Source of the DNA: DATFVA01 sp963832715
GTDB taxonomy: Bacteria > Bacteroidota > Ignavibacteria > Ignavibacteriales > Ignavibacteriaceae
DNA length: 64,000 nucleotides
Direction of reading: 5' to 3'
Assembly (NCBI GenBank): GCA_963832715.1
Contig: CAWHVB010000005.1
Span: forward strand, 310,001-374,000
Shown here piece after piece: positions 9,157 to 18,264 of this stretch. The notes beneath the pieces are model-generated. The model saw only the letters and a program-made list of their open reading frames with translations. It did not search any database and had not been told where the DNA came from. The first letter of the stretch is position 1, and the number at the start of each line of letters is the position of its first letter. The translations under genes were made by a program, and so were the position numbers.

Positions 9157-10428
9157 ATGAAGATGACTGAGAATAACAGACAACGCAAGATAAACCACAA
9201 ACCTGAACTTATGGCTCCCGCAGGTAATAAAACCATGCTTACTGCAGTGGTAAATGCGGGAGCTGATGCTGTATACTTCGGTGTTGAAAAACTGAATATG
9301 CGTGCTAAAGCTTCCAACTTCAGGACCGAGAACCTGCCGGAATTGACTTCTTTCTGCAAAGAAAGAAATGTAAAGACATACCTGACTCTAAACACAATCA
9401 TTTATGAAGAAGAACTGCAGCAGCTGCGTGAAATTGTACGTAAAGCAAAAGAAGCAGGGGTTGACAGAATAATCTGCTGGGACTTTTCGGTAGTCCAGGT
9501 TTGTAAAGATTTAGAGATGCCTTTTTGCATCTCCACGCAGGGATCAGTATCCAACTCTCTTGCTGCCGGGTTCTATAAAGATCTTGGGGCCGAAAGGATT
9601 GTACTCGCAAGGGAATGCTCATTAGAGGATATTAAAAACGTGAGAGCTCTTACCGATCTTGAGATTGAAGTATTCATACACGGAGCAATGTGCATAGCAG
9701 TAAGCGGCCGATGCTTTATGAGTCATCATTTATTCGATAAGAGTGCTAACCGCGGTGAATGCATTCAGCCCTGCAGGCGAGAATATGAAGTATATGATCC
9801 AACGATCGGAAAAAGTATGATAGTAGGTGAGGATTATATTTTATCTCCAGAAGATTTATGTACAATAGACTTTATTGACCAACTGATTGAAGCCGGTATC
9901 GATTCATTTAAAATTGAGGGAAGGAAAAGAAGTCCTGAATATGCTGCTGCTGTCACAGCAGCCTACCGTAAAGCCATCGACTTATACTACGAAGGAAAGT
10001 TAACGCAGGAAATTAAATCTGAATTAGTGAAAGAACTTGAAAAGGTATTTAACAGGGGATTTTCGACAGGCTTTTATTTCAATAATCCCGGTTCAGAAGA
10101 ATATGCCGGTATTTATGGAAGCAGGGCAAATACCCGGAAAGAGTTTCTTGGCAGGGTTGTAAATTATTATAAACAGTCAGGTGTAGTATATATTTCAATT
10201 GAATCCGGTACACTAAAAGAAGGAGATGAAATTTACATAATGGGGGAGACAACCGGAGTAATTGAGATTAAAGCGGAAAATTTCTTAAATGATGATGGGA
10301 ATAAAGTTACGTCGGTTTCAAAGGGCGGCAAAGTCACAATAAAGTGTCAAGAACTTGTCCGTCCGCGGGATGCAGTCTATCTCATCAAGCCGGTTCAGGT
10401 TAAAAATTCTAAACCATCTACAATTTAG
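9157..10428 (+). CDS. trhP: U32 family protein, probable tRNA hydroxylation factor TrhP
   Basis: Four hundred twenty-three residues from the ATG at 9157; a TTG at 9154 and an ATG at 9163 are also possible. It is a U32 (collagenase-like) family protein with the signature HGAMCIAVSGRCFMSH followed by NRGECIQPCRREY; the conserved cysteines fit the Fe-S type arrangement of this family. The N-terminus (ELMAPAGN, DAVYFGVEKLNMRA) is the typical TIM-barrel start. Length and architecture match YegQ/YrrO, which with prephenate-derived chemistry hydroxylate uridine 34 of certain tRNAs. The sister RlhA (23S rRNA) is longer. Its 3' end overlaps the convergent ppa gene by 11 bases. Family certain; tRNA role by family. 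Confidence 0.85.
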   Translation: MKMTENNRQRKINHKPELMAPAGNKTMLTAVVNAGADAVYFGVEKLNMRAKASNFRTENLPELTSFCKERNVKTYLTLNTIIYEEELQQLREIVRKAKEAGVDRIICWDFSVVQVCKDLEMPFCISTQGSVSNSLAAGFYKDLGAERIVLARECSLEDIKNVRALTDLEIEVFIHGAMCIAVSGRCFMSHHLFDKSANRGECIQPCRREYEVYDPTIGKSMIVGEDYILSPEDLCTIDFIDQLIEAGIDSFKIEGRKRSPEYAAAVTAAYRKAIDLYYEGKLTQEIKSELVKELEKVFNRGFSTGFYFNNPGSEEYAGIYGSRANTRKEFLGRVVNYYKQSGVVYISIESGTLKEGDEIYIMGETTGVIEIKAENFLNDDGNKVTSVSKGGKVTIKCQELVRPRDAVYLIKPVQVKNSKPSTI

Positions 10429-10975
10429 CTCTTAGTTCCTCTGCATTTTCCCTATAAAGATCTAAACTATTCCTGATTATTTCATAGGCTTTTTCTTTTC
10501 CGAGAAAATCTTTAACCAGTACTTCTTTCTGTTCCAGCTTTTTATAATCCTCGAAGAATCTTTTTAACTCAACCACAGTATGAGGGGGAAGTTCTTTTAT
10601 ATCATTGATATAGTTAACCGACATATCATTTTTTGCTACAGCAATTATTTTATCATCTACCTGCTCTTCATCGGTCATATGCATGACACCTATAACCCGG
10701 CTCTCAATTATACATAAAGGATCCACCTCGATTGAACATATAACCAGGATATCAAGCGGATCTTTATCGTCGCAGTATGTCTGCGGAATAAATCCATAAT
10801 TTGCAGGGTAGTGAACTGAGGAAAACAGGACACGGTCAAGTCTTAATAGTCCGCTTACCTTATCCAGTTCATATTTCCCTTTTGATCCTTTTGGTATCTC
10901 AATAATACTATTAACGATTTCCGGAAGATCTTTGCCCGGGTTTACCGAATGCCAGGGATTGCTTACAAGCTTCAT
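10418..10975 (-). CDS. ppa: Inorganic pyrophosphatase, family I
   Basis: A 185-residue soluble pyrophosphatase that hydrolyses PPi released in biosynthesis and tRNA charging. It has the family I signature DKDPLDI at about residue 75, preceded by GKYELDK and LDRVLFSSVHYPANYGFIP, and followed by IDPLCIIE-like and MTDEEQVDDKI segments carrying the further acidic metal ligands. The length fits bacterial PpaA. It is transcribed away from proS; the 148-base gap holds both promoters. The stop overlaps the end of the U32 gene on the opposite strand by 11 bases. Confidence 0.95.
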   Translation of the reverse strand: MKLVSNPWHSVNPGKDLPEIVNSIIEIPKGSKGKYELDKVSGLLRLDRVLFSSVHYPANYGFIPQTYCDDKDPLDILVICSIEVDPLCIIESRVIGVMHMTDEEQVDDKIIAVAKNDMSVNYINDIKELPPHTVVELKRFFEDYKKLEQKEVLVKDFLGKEKAYEIIRNSLDLYRENAEELRAKL

Positions 10976-11123
10976 ATATTCCTTTTATATTTTTTAATAC
11001 CTGCTGAAAATATGATTTATAAAATCTAAATAAAATTCAAATAACCTCATTTTGATAAGCATCATCAAATCTTTATTTTTGTCAACTATTTAAAGTTTTT
11101 ATCACCCTAAACCAGATGTAATT

Positions 11124-12818
11124 ATGAGACTCAGTAAATCCTTTGTTCCTACACTAAAAGAAGTCCCCAGCGATGCTGTTGTTGCCAGTCATATTTTAAT
11201 GCTACGTGCAGGTATGATACGGATGCTTTCTGCAGGTATTTATTCTTTTCTCCCATTAGGGTACCGTGTAATTAGAAAGATATCCGAAATTATCCGGGAA
11301 GAGATGAACGCAATAGGGGGACAGGAATTTCATCTGCCAGCATTAAATCCGAAGGAGATCTGGGAGGAATCGGGAAGAATTGAAGCTTTTGGAGATATCC
11401 TTTTCCAGGTTGTGAACCGTGAATATGTGCTTGCACCAACCCACGAAGAAATAATGACTTACCATGCAAGAAATGTTCTAAAGTCGTACAAGGATATGCC
11501 GCAGATATGGTACCAGATTCAGACCAAATTCAGGAATGAATCGAGACCAAGAAGCGGAGTAATCCGCGGACGGCAGTTCCTGATGAAGGATGCATACTCA
11601 TTCGATATTTCACCTGAAGGGCTAGATCATTCTTACACCCTGCATGACAAAGCATACAGAAAGATATTCGACCGCTGTAATCTATCATATTTTGTTGTCG
11701 GTGCATCCAGCGGAGCAATGGGCGGGACAGGATCAGAAGAGTTTATGGTTAAGTCAGATGCCGGAGAGGATACAGTTGCTCACTGCGAGAATTGCGGTTA
11801 TGCTGCAAACCTTGAAGTAGCTACTTCAAAAATAGAGGGAAAAGCAAGAAGTGAAAAGAGTGAAGAAATAAAAAGGATTCATACTCCAAATGTAAAGTCG
11901 ATTGATGAACTTTGCGAGTTCCTGAAAATTGATGAAACTCAATGCGCAAAGTCGAGGGTATATATACATGCCGGAAATCCGGTGCTTGTGCTTATGTTAG
12001 GTAATGAAGAAGTAAACGAGGCCAAACTTGAAAGGGCGTTGGGAGGTGCCGTTCGTCCTGCCCATACCGAGGAACTTGTAGAGATAACCGGTGCAGAGGC
12101 GGGATCAATTGGTCCGGTAGGGTATAAGGGAAGAATCATTGCTGATTTCAGACTTAAGGATGCAAATAATCTTTTCAGCGGAGCAAATGAAACTGATTAC
12201 CATCTTGGCGGGATCGATATGGAGCGTGATGTTAAGGGTATCGAATATTTTGATCTTCGTTCAATCAATTCCGGTGAAAGCTGTCCCAGGTGTGAACACA
12301 AGCTGGAAGTATTTACAGCCATTGAACTCGGGCATATATTTAAGCTTGGAACAAAATACTCTAAATCAATGGGTGCAAACTTCCTGGATGAAAACGGCAA
12401 AGAAAATCTTATCATCATGGGGAGTTATGGTATCGGTGTAGAACGTGTAATGGCCTGCTACATCGAGCAGCATCATGACGAATTCGGAATGATATGGGAT
12501 AAAACACTCGCCCCGTTTGATATTCACTTAATGGGACTTAATATGAAAAAACAGGAGGTTGTAGAGACCTGCGACAGATTATATAATGATCTGAAGGCGG
12601 CAGGTTATGAAGTATTATTTGATGACCGGATTGATGCACAAGCGGGGTTTAAGTTTAAAGATGCTGATCTCCTGGGAATGCCTGTACAGATAATTGTGGG
12701 TGATAAAAAGCTAAAAGAATCCAAAGTTGAAGTTAAAATACGCAGAACCGGAGAACGATTTGATATTTCTGTTGAGGAAATAGCTGATAAAATCGGAAAC
12801 ATAATAGGCAGAGGTTAA
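11124..12818 (+). CDS. proS: Prolyl-tRNA synthetase, bacterial type with editing domain
   Basis: A 564-residue class II synthetase. Motif 2 is FRNESRPRSGVIRGRQF at about residues 136-152 and motif 3 is GSYGIGVERVMACY at about 432-446. Between them, at about 215-400, lies the INS editing domain of bacterial ProRS (related to YbaK), which clears Ala-tRNA(Pro). A C-terminal anticodon-binding domain follows (DDRIDAQAGFKFKDADLLG). The length fits the bacterial class. The gene stops four bases before the GTG start of the repeat protein downstream, so the two are probably co-transcribed. Confidence 0.97.
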   Translation: MRLSKSFVPTLKEVPSDAVVASHILMLRAGMIRMLSAGIYSFLPLGYRVIRKISEIIREEMNAIGGQEFHLPALNPKEIWEESGRIEAFGDILFQVVNREYVLAPTHEEIMTYHARNVLKSYKDMPQIWYQIQTKFRNESRPRSGVIRGRQFLMKDAYSFDISPEGLDHSYTLHDKAYRKIFDRCNLSYFVVGASSGAMGGTGSEEFMVKSDAGEDTVAHCENCGYAANLEVATSKIEGKARSEKSEEIKRIHTPNVKSIDELCEFLKIDETQCAKSRVYIHAGNPVLVLMLGNEEVNEAKLERALGGAVRPAHTEELVEITGAEAGSIGPVGYKGRIIADFRLKDANNLFSGANETDYHLGGIDMERDVKGIEYFDLRSINSGESCPRCEHKLEVFTAIELGHIFKLGTKYSKSMGANFLDENGKENLIIMGSYGIGVERVMACYIEQHHDEFGMIWDKTLAPFDIHLMGLNMKKQEVVETCDRLYNDLKAAGYEVLFDDRIDAQAGFKFKDADLLGMPVQIIVGDKKLKESKVEVKIRRTGERFDISVEEIADKIGNIIGRG

Positions 12819-12822
12819 TAAA

Positions 12823-13719
12823 GTGATTATTGTTTGGTCAGATGACGAGATAAAATATATTAAGAAGTATTATAAAAGTAAGGGGCCCACTTTTGTTGCC
12901 AAAAAATTGGGTAAGAAACGTGATTCCGTTATGGCAAAAGCCGCCAGATTAGATATTCATTACAATAATACGCGGGGCTGGAGTGTCTGGGAAGACAACT
13001 ATCTCAAGAGGCACTATCATGACAGGAAAAGATCATCCATTGCAAAAACACTAAAGAGAAGCATCTCGTCGATACAGGGCCGGGCAAAATATCTTGGTTT
13101 GACAAGTTCCATGGCTCCAAGGTGGACAGAAAAAGAAAAAAGTCTGCTGCAAAGTTTATATCCCGACAGAAAGAATTCTCTCAATAAAATTTCTAAAATA
13201 TTAAATAGAACAACTGCCGGAATTCTGCAGCAGGCACAGATACTGAAGATCAGCAGACCGATCAAGGATCATGTCTGGTCGAAGGAGGAAGAAAAATATC
13301 TTATTAAAAATTATAAAAGTAAAACAGCAAGGGAACTTGCCGATGATCTCGGTGTAACCGTAAGTGCGATTACTCATAAGGCAATGAGACTTGGATTGAA
13401 ACAGCGGGAAAAAGGGAGACCCTGGACCGAAGAAGAGAGGGAATATATCAGACAGAATTATAAAAAAATCCCTACCAGAGAAATAGCAGCAAAATTAGAG
13501 AGGAGCATAGACTCTATCATTAACAGTGCCGGTCCTCTTGGTATAAGTGCCGGACTTCCGCTCCCCTGGTCGGATAGAGAAAGAGATTATGTAACGAAGC
13601 ATTACGGTAATATTTCCCTGGAAAAAATTGCGGGGGAAATAAACAGGAGTCAGAATGCTGTTGTTGCAATGGCAGTTAAATTAAACCTCACAAGGAAAAG
13701 AAAAAAGAAAAAGCAATAA
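12823..13719 (+). CDS. Protein of six tandem SANT/Myb-like helix-turn-helix repeats
   Basis: The 298 residues are almost entirely six copies of a 48-51 residue unit beginning at W5, W53, W101, W152, W201 and W249. Each unit reads roughly W-S/T-x2-E-x3-L/I-x3-Y, then an I-A-x2-L segment, then R-S/T-x2-S/A-I/V, then A-x2-L-G/K-L/I, which is the pattern of a three-helix Myb/SANT-like DNA-binding domain. The tail is very basic (RKRKKKKQ). There is no other domain, signal peptide or membrane helix. The start is GTG at 12823, four bases after proS. A DNA-binding, possibly chromosome-organising or regulatory role is inference. No named bacterial family was recognised. Confidence 0.85.
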   Translation: MIIVWSDDEIKYIKKYYKSKGPTFVAKKLGKKRDSVMAKAARLDIHYNNTRGWSVWEDNYLKRHYHDRKRSSIAKTLKRSISSIQGRAKYLGLTSSMAPRWTEKEKSLLQSLYPDRKNSLNKISKILNRTTAGILQQAQILKISRPIKDHVWSKEEEKYLIKNYKSKTARELADDLGVTVSAITHKAMRLGLKQREKGRPWTEEEREYIRQNYKKIPTREIAAKLERSIDSIINSAGPLGISAGLPLPWSDRERDYVTKHYGNISLEKIAGEINRSQNAVVAMAVKLNLTRKRKKKKQ

Positions 13720-13757
13720 GCTATTCTGTAATTAGAATTAGAATCTTTTCTCACAAA

Positions 13758-15506
13758 TTATTTTAAAAGCAGCATCTTTTTTGATTGTACAAAATCCCCG
13801 GATCTTAATACATAGAAATAAATTCCGCTGGCAAACTTATCTCCATTAAATTCAGTGGTGTACTCACCCTCAGATTTATTTTCACTCAATAATGTTGATA
13901 TTTCATTTCCAAGAAGGTTATAAACTTTCAGAGAAACAAATCCGGGATTACCAATTCTAAATTTTATTTTTGTACCCGGGTTAAAGGGATTAGGGTAATT
14001 CTGTCCGAGGTTATAACCCTGCGGAGGATTTTCAAACTGCTGTAAATTGGTAATTGATGAAGTGTCTTCAATAATTTTACTTACAGAATTTATCTGAATA
14101 TTTGTCTCATGCTGAATTATTCCCGACGGCCAAATTATCTCTAACGAATCTATAGAAGCAGCATCTCCAAGCCCAAAATGCAGCTGAAGGTTTTGTCCGC
14201 AATAACCTGTTTCTCCTTTTACACTTCTGGTTTGCCAAAACGAATTTCCAAAGATATTAGCCTTTAATTTTACTATTGCTCCTATTGCAGACTTGTTTGA
14301 TTTAATTCCTTCAAGATTCAACAGCAACCAGTTATTGCTTCCCCCATTATTGAAGTAAAGCGAATTATTCTGGTTTGCGTTAAAACAATTAGCAGTAAAT
14401 AAATCCAGGTATCCATCCCGGTTATAATCCCCGAACGCACATCCATATGACCACCCTTCATCCTGTGTTACAAGGCCGGTATCTTTAGAGAATGTTCCAT
14501 CGCCATTATTTATATAAAGAAAATTGTGTGTCGGAGAGCTTCCGGTAAAAGCATTTGTAATGAAAATATCAAGATCACCGTCATTATCGACATCACCCAC
14601 GGCACTACAAAAAGAATTACTTGTGTCTGTTGAAAAAGGAGGAGAGTTTACCTTATCAAATGTTCCGTCATGATTAATAAAAAGATTATTATGCTGGTTT
14701 GAATAATTCAGAACCAAAACATCAAGATCGCCATCGTTATCAAAATCCTCCCAATTACTGCTTGTTGAATTCCCTCCATTATTTAAAAGAGAAGGAGCAT
14801 CCATCGAAGTAAAAGTATCATCCCCGTTATTTATATACAGCTTTTCATTCTGGTTGTTTTCATTTGTAATAAAAATATCAGGAAGTCTATCATTGTTATA
14901 ATAAATCCAGTTAATATTTCTTGTATAAAACTGATCATTAAGAAAAACACCGGTTAACTTTGTAAATGAACCATCGCCGTTATTTTTGTACAATGAATTT
15001 TTCAAATCTCCACCGCTGTTACAAACGTACAGATCAAGAAATCCGTCGTTATTATAATCTCCCCATACACCGGTTTCAGAATAATTGCTTTCTGTCGTTA
15101 CCGGAGAACTTGTAATAGGAGTAAACGAACCGTCTCCGTTGTTTTTATATAAAAGGTTATTTTGACCCCACCAGTTTGCGACAAAAAGATCAGGATTGCC
15201 GTCATTATTAAAATCTCCCCAGGAACTGCCGTCAGAAGCGCGGTTATCCTGTGCGATCACGATAGTATCAATCTTTGTAAAAGTTCCATCTCCATTGTTT
15301 TTGTAAAAGAAGTTATCCTGACCGGACTGCGGTCCATTTGTAACATACAAATCAAGATCGCCATCATTATCATAATCAATCCAGTTAACAGATCTTGAAT
15401 CCCCGCCGTCATTTACCATTTGACCCGAAGTTATTTTAGTAAAAAGTTGTGCATAAGTAGACATGGGCAATAATAAAAGGAGAAGGATCCCAAAGAATCT
15501 TTTCAT
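13758..15506 (-). CDS. Secreted FG-GAP/VCBS propeller protein with UnbV domain and Por tail
   Basis: A 582-residue exported protein (signal peptide 1-19, ending LPMSTYAQ). Residues about 30-395 are tandem FG-GAP/VCBS repeats with Ca-binding DxDxDG loops (DYDNDGDLDLYV, DFNNDGNPDLFV, DYNNDGFLDLYV and more), predicted to fold as a seven-bladed propeller. Residues about 400-475 are an ASPIC/UnbV domain (GAIVKL, LHFGLGDAASIDSLEI). The C-terminus is a Por sorting domain (YNLGQNYPNPFNPGTKIKF, ending KMLLLK). It should be exported by the type IX system to the cell surface and may bind ligands or matrix. Its last 25 residues are identical to those of the next gene upstream. Confidence 0.9.
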   Translation of the reverse strand: MKRFFGILLLLLLPMSTYAQLFTKITSGQMVNDGGDSRSVNWIDYDNDGDLDLYVTNGPQSGQDNFFYKNNGDGTFTKIDTIVIAQDNRASDGSSWGDFNNDGNPDLFVANWWGQNNLLYKNNGDGSFTPITSSPVTTESNYSETGVWGDYNNDGFLDLYVCNSGGDLKNSLYKNNGDGSFTKLTGVFLNDQFYTRNINWIYYNNDRLPDIFITNENNQNEKLYINNGDDTFTSMDAPSLLNNGGNSTSSNWEDFDNDGDLDVLVLNYSNQHNNLFINHDGTFDKVNSPPFSTDTSNSFCSAVGDVDNDGDLDIFITNAFTGSSPTHNFLYINNGDGTFSKDTGLVTQDEGWSYGCAFGDYNRDGYLDLFTANCFNANQNNSLYFNNGGSNNWLLLNLEGIKSNKSAIGAIVKLKANIFGNSFWQTRSVKGETGYCGQNLQLHFGLGDAASIDSLEIIWPSGIIQHETNIQINSVSKIIEDTSSITNLQQFENPPQGYNLGQNYPNPFNPGTKIKFRIGNPGFVSLKVYNLLGNEISTLLSENKSEGEYTTEFNGDKFASGIYFYVLRSGDFVQSKKMLLLK

Positions 15507-15641
15507 ATTTTCACCTTTTTAGGATTGAATATATGATGGCGGGTATCCTCTTAAAATAATTAAAGGATATGCAGTAATTTTAAGGGATGACAGATTAAAT
15601 TTGATGATTAAAGGTCAAAATCCGAATTAGAATTTTAATTA

Positions 15642-16982
15642 TCATTTTAAAAGCAGCATTTTTTTTGACTGAACAAAATCCCCGGATCTTAATACATAGA
15701 AATAAATTCCGCTCGCGAGATCGCTTCCATCAAATTTAATATTATATATTCCTGCATTTCTAGAGTCATTAACCAGGTTCACAATTTCATTTCCAATGAT
15801 ATCATAAACTTTAAGGGTCACAAAACCAGGGTGAGAAACAGTAAATTCTATGTTTGTAACAGGATTAAACGGGTTAGGGTAGTTCTGAGCGAGCTTATAG
15901 TTATGTTGAATTCGGAAATCGGTTTCATCGTATATATCTGTGAGGGTAGAATCAATCATTTCGATCAATCCGCTTTCTGTCCCAAGCCAGAGATGATTAG
16001 AGTTATCCATTGTGATACAATGAATATTTGGATCTACAAGAGGATATGTGTAAAACACCCAACCGTTTTTGGTATTAAATCTTGCAAGCGCCTCTCCATA
16101 CCCCTGAGAGGAGACAAATTCATCCTGGAACCAGAGTGCAGACCATATATTGTTGAATCTGTCAGAATAAACGAATTTAACAGAATTAGCATTTTCTGGA
16201 AAAGGTGAGTTATGGTAAGTATAAACCATCCAGTCCGACCCATCGAATTTTGCCAGTCCACCTTCTATAACTGGTGCCAAAATCTGAGGCATAGCCTGAC
16301 AGGCAACCCAGATATTGTCCGATGAATCAAATGAAATTGCTGCTATATTATCACTAGCATCTAAAGTGCTGGTGTCCTGTTGGAAAACATTCCAGATCCC
16401 ATTGTGCAATTCCGCCAGACCGTTCGCTGTTCCAACCCATAAAGTTGAGTTAGATATATTTAATGAGAAGATTCTATTATCTGGTAAAGGCGAATTTTCT
16501 TTTTTGTAGACTAACCAGGAGGATCCATTATAATAACCTAATCCTCCATTTACATAAGTAACGAAGTCCATTGCTCCCACCCATATCCCAACGCTATCAG
16601 CTTTTAAGGAAGTGACGACTTCGGAGGGTAGATCAGAGTTTTCGGTGGTGAATATTTCCCAATTATTTGCACGATCAAATTTAGCTAAACCCTTGCCAGT
16701 GCCTATCCATAGGTTGCCAAAAAAATCTTCGGTCAGGCTGTAAATCAAGTTTGAAGGTAATTCAGAATTCGTGGTATCATAAACGATCCAAAATTCTCCA
16801 TCAAATTTAACCAGACCATTGCATCCAACCCATTTTGTATTGTTTTCATCTACCAAAATGGTATTAATATAATTACTTGGTAATCCCGAATTTTGGGTGG
16901 TGTATTTTATCCAATTGATTTCCTGGGCGCAGATATATGTATACGAAAATACGAATAGAATTGATAGTAATAAGGCTTTCAT
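15642..16982 (-). CDS. Secreted Reg_prop-type beta-propeller protein with Por tail
   Basis: A 446-residue exported protein (signal peptide ending SYTYICAQ). Residues about 22-350 are two-component-regulator-propeller type blades of the form LPSNYINTILVDENNTKWVG, each with the N-x-L/K-W-I/V-G motif. In most proteins these blades sit in front of a histidine kinase; here no kinase follows. Instead a Por sorting domain ends the protein (AQNYPNPFNPVTNIEF, ending KMLLLK). It is thus a stand-alone surface propeller. The gene has the same strand as the FG-GAP gene, separated by 135 bases. Its ligand is unknown. Confidence 0.88.
   Translation of the reverse strand: MKALLLSILFVFSYTYICAQEINWIKYTTQNSGLPSNYINTILVDENNTKWVGCNGLVKFDGEFWIVYDTTNSELPSNLIYSLTEDFFGNLWIGTGKGLAKFDRANNWEIFTTENSDLPSEVVTSLKADSVGIWVGAMDFVTYVNGGLGYYNGSSWLVYKKENSPLPDNRIFSLNISNSTLWVGTANGLAELHNGIWNVFQQDTSTLDASDNIAAISFDSSDNIWVACQAMPQILAPVIEGGLAKFDGSDWMVYTYHNSPFPENANSVKFVYSDRFNNIWSALWFQDEFVSSQGYGEALARFNTKNGWVFYTYPLVDPNIHCITMDNSNHLWLGTESGLIEMIDSTLTDIYDETDFRIQHNYKLAQNYPNPFNPVTNIEFTVSHPGFVTLKVYDIIGNEIVNLVNDSRNAGIYNIKFDGSDLASGIYFYVLRSGDFVQSKKMLLLK
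15673..15713 (-). repeat. 41-base exact copy shared with 13789-13829
   Basis: The ends of the two neighbouring Por-tail genes share 41 identical bases (13789-13829 and 15673-15713), with near identity on the outer side as well. The encoded last 25 residues (ASGIYFYVLRSGDFVQSKKM and onward) are identical, while the rest of both proteins is unrelated. This points to a recent transfer or conversion of the sorting tail between neighbours. Confidence 0.85.
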
Positions 16983-17018
16983 AAGCTCCCCGCTCTCCCA
17001 AATTATTTAATACCCGGC

Positions 17019-17522
17019 TTATTTAGTATAAATAAGTTGGACAAGTCCTGATGAATAAGATTTTGTCTCAACCAGCTTAAATCTAATTATTTTTTCTTTC
17101 TGAGTAAAGAGAAGTGTTCCTTTCCCCAACAATAAAGGGTGTACTGAAAGCTGAAGCTCGTCTACAAGATCCATATAGAGAAATTTATTAAATAGGTCTG
17201 CCCCGCCGAACAGCCAGATATCATTTCCCCTAAGTTCCTTTAACCCGATTATTTTCTGATAATCTAATTTCAAGGCAATGGCATTTTTCGGAACATAGTC
17301 AGGGTTTTCAGAAAAGACCACTTTTGCCTTATCCGGGTAAGGGTCTTTTTCCATATTTAAAAGAACATCATAACTTCTTCTTCCGAAAAAAATTGTATCA
17401 ATACCTTTCAGAAAGTCTGTCATCCCATAATCCTGGTCCGTGAAGCACCAATCGAATTCACCATTCGGTCCTTCAATGAAGCCATCGAGACTTACAGCGA
17501 GATTCAATATTATTTTACGCAT
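17019..17522 (-). CDS. Dihydrofolate-reductase-like protein (RibD C-terminal domain family)
   Basis: A 167-residue single-domain protein. It begins MRKIILNLAVSLDGFIEGPN, the typical start of the RibD_C/YyaP/YwjB family of DHFR-fold reductases, with later DTIFFGRRSYDVL and GNDIWLFGGADLF segments that form the NADPH pocket. The substrate of these stand-alone members is not established and it is unlikely to be the main dihydrofolate reductase. It sits downstream of a DUF1579 gene but is separated from it by a strong terminator, so it probably has its own promoter or depends on read-through. Confidence 0.85.
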   Translation of the reverse strand: MRKIILNLAVSLDGFIEGPNGEFDWCFTDQDYGMTDFLKGIDTIFFGRRSYDVLLNMEKDPYPDKAKVVFSENPDYVPKNAIALKLDYQKIIGLKELRGNDIWLFGGADLFNKFLYMDLVDELQLSVHPLLLGKGTLLFTQKEKIIRFKLVETKSYSSGLVQLIYTK

Positions 17523-17537
17523 ATTTTAAAAAAATAA

Positions 17538-17580
17538 AAGGCTGTCGGAATAAGTTCCAATGACTTATAATGACAGCCTT
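17538..17580 (-). terminator. Rho-independent terminator after DUF1579 gene
   Basis: Arms aaggctgtc (17538-17546) and gacagcctt (17572-17580) pair over nine bases, with a partial inner stem. Read on the minus strand, the hairpin is followed by a run of T (complement of the A-rich 17525-17537). It lies 12 bases after the stop of the 17592-18188 gene. Confidence 0.85.
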
Positions 17581-17591
17581 AATGATTAATC

Positions 17592-18188
17592 TTATTTCTT
17601 CCGTGTAAAATTGATTTCCATTGTTTTAAATTCCTGACCATTATCGGTCATATACATTTCCATGCGGTGGTGATCATCATCGATCAGGTTAATAGTCTGC
17701 CGTATGGGTATTTCATTTCCAGTCATCGGATCGACCGAGTTTCCAGTATATGTAAAAGTTTTTGTGCTGTCGTCATACGTCCCTTCCATATACATCATGC
17801 CGGTGCCGAAATTATCGATCCACGTATTGAAGAATATTTTTTTTGCATTATCGTAGCCGGTGATCTCTCTGCCGTCCATAGGCATACCGCCAAATTCTCC
17901 GGTATATGTACCTTCAAAATACCTGCCTCCGAGTATCGGTTTTATGGTTGATGTTCCCTTACTTTCCGTAGGAGGCTGATCGGGATCCATCCACATTTTA
18001 ATATCACCTGTCCATTCACCTGTACCTTTTGAAAGCAGTTCGTGCATAGGACCAGGCGTCATGTACTCAGTCCATGCTTTATTCATTTCTTCCTGGTACT
18101 TATCATCCTGTGCAGGTGCAGTGCTGAAAAATAAGATCAGAAAGAGCAGAGACGACAAAAAAATAAATTTATTCATAAGACTCCTCAA
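17592..18188 (-). CDS. Exported DUF1579 family protein
   Basis: A 198-residue protein with a signal peptide (about residues 1-26, ending FSTAPAQ). The rest is a DUF1579-type beta-barrel: GTGEWTGDIKMWMDP, ILGGRYFEGTYTGEFGGMP, GYDNAKKIFFNTWIDNFGTG and MEGTYDDSTKTFTYTG. This lipocalin-like family has no fixed function; many members are exported. The end of the gene is marked by a good terminator. Upstream, after 76 bases, is the ada gene on the same strand, but no functional link is evident. Confidence 0.85.
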   Translation of the reverse strand: MRSLMNKFIFLSSLLFLILFFSTAPAQDDKYQEEMNKAWTEYMTPGPMHELLSKGTGEWTGDIKMWMDPDQPPTESKGTSTIKPILGGRYFEGTYTGEFGGMPMDGREITGYDNAKKIFFNTWIDNFGTGMMYMEGTYDDSTKTFTYTGNSVDPMTGNEIPIRQTINLIDDDHHRMEMYMTDNGQEFKTMEINFTRKK

Positions 18189-18264
18189 ATAAAATTATTA
18201 AAAATTACTACTGGCTGGAAGATGTTAAGTTATGCGGAAATCTTTTATAAAGCAATAAAAAAGT

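Noticed and set aside
8883..9401. 172-codon minus-strand frame
   Set aside because: It is antisense to the pepT end and the U32 start, both of which are clear families.
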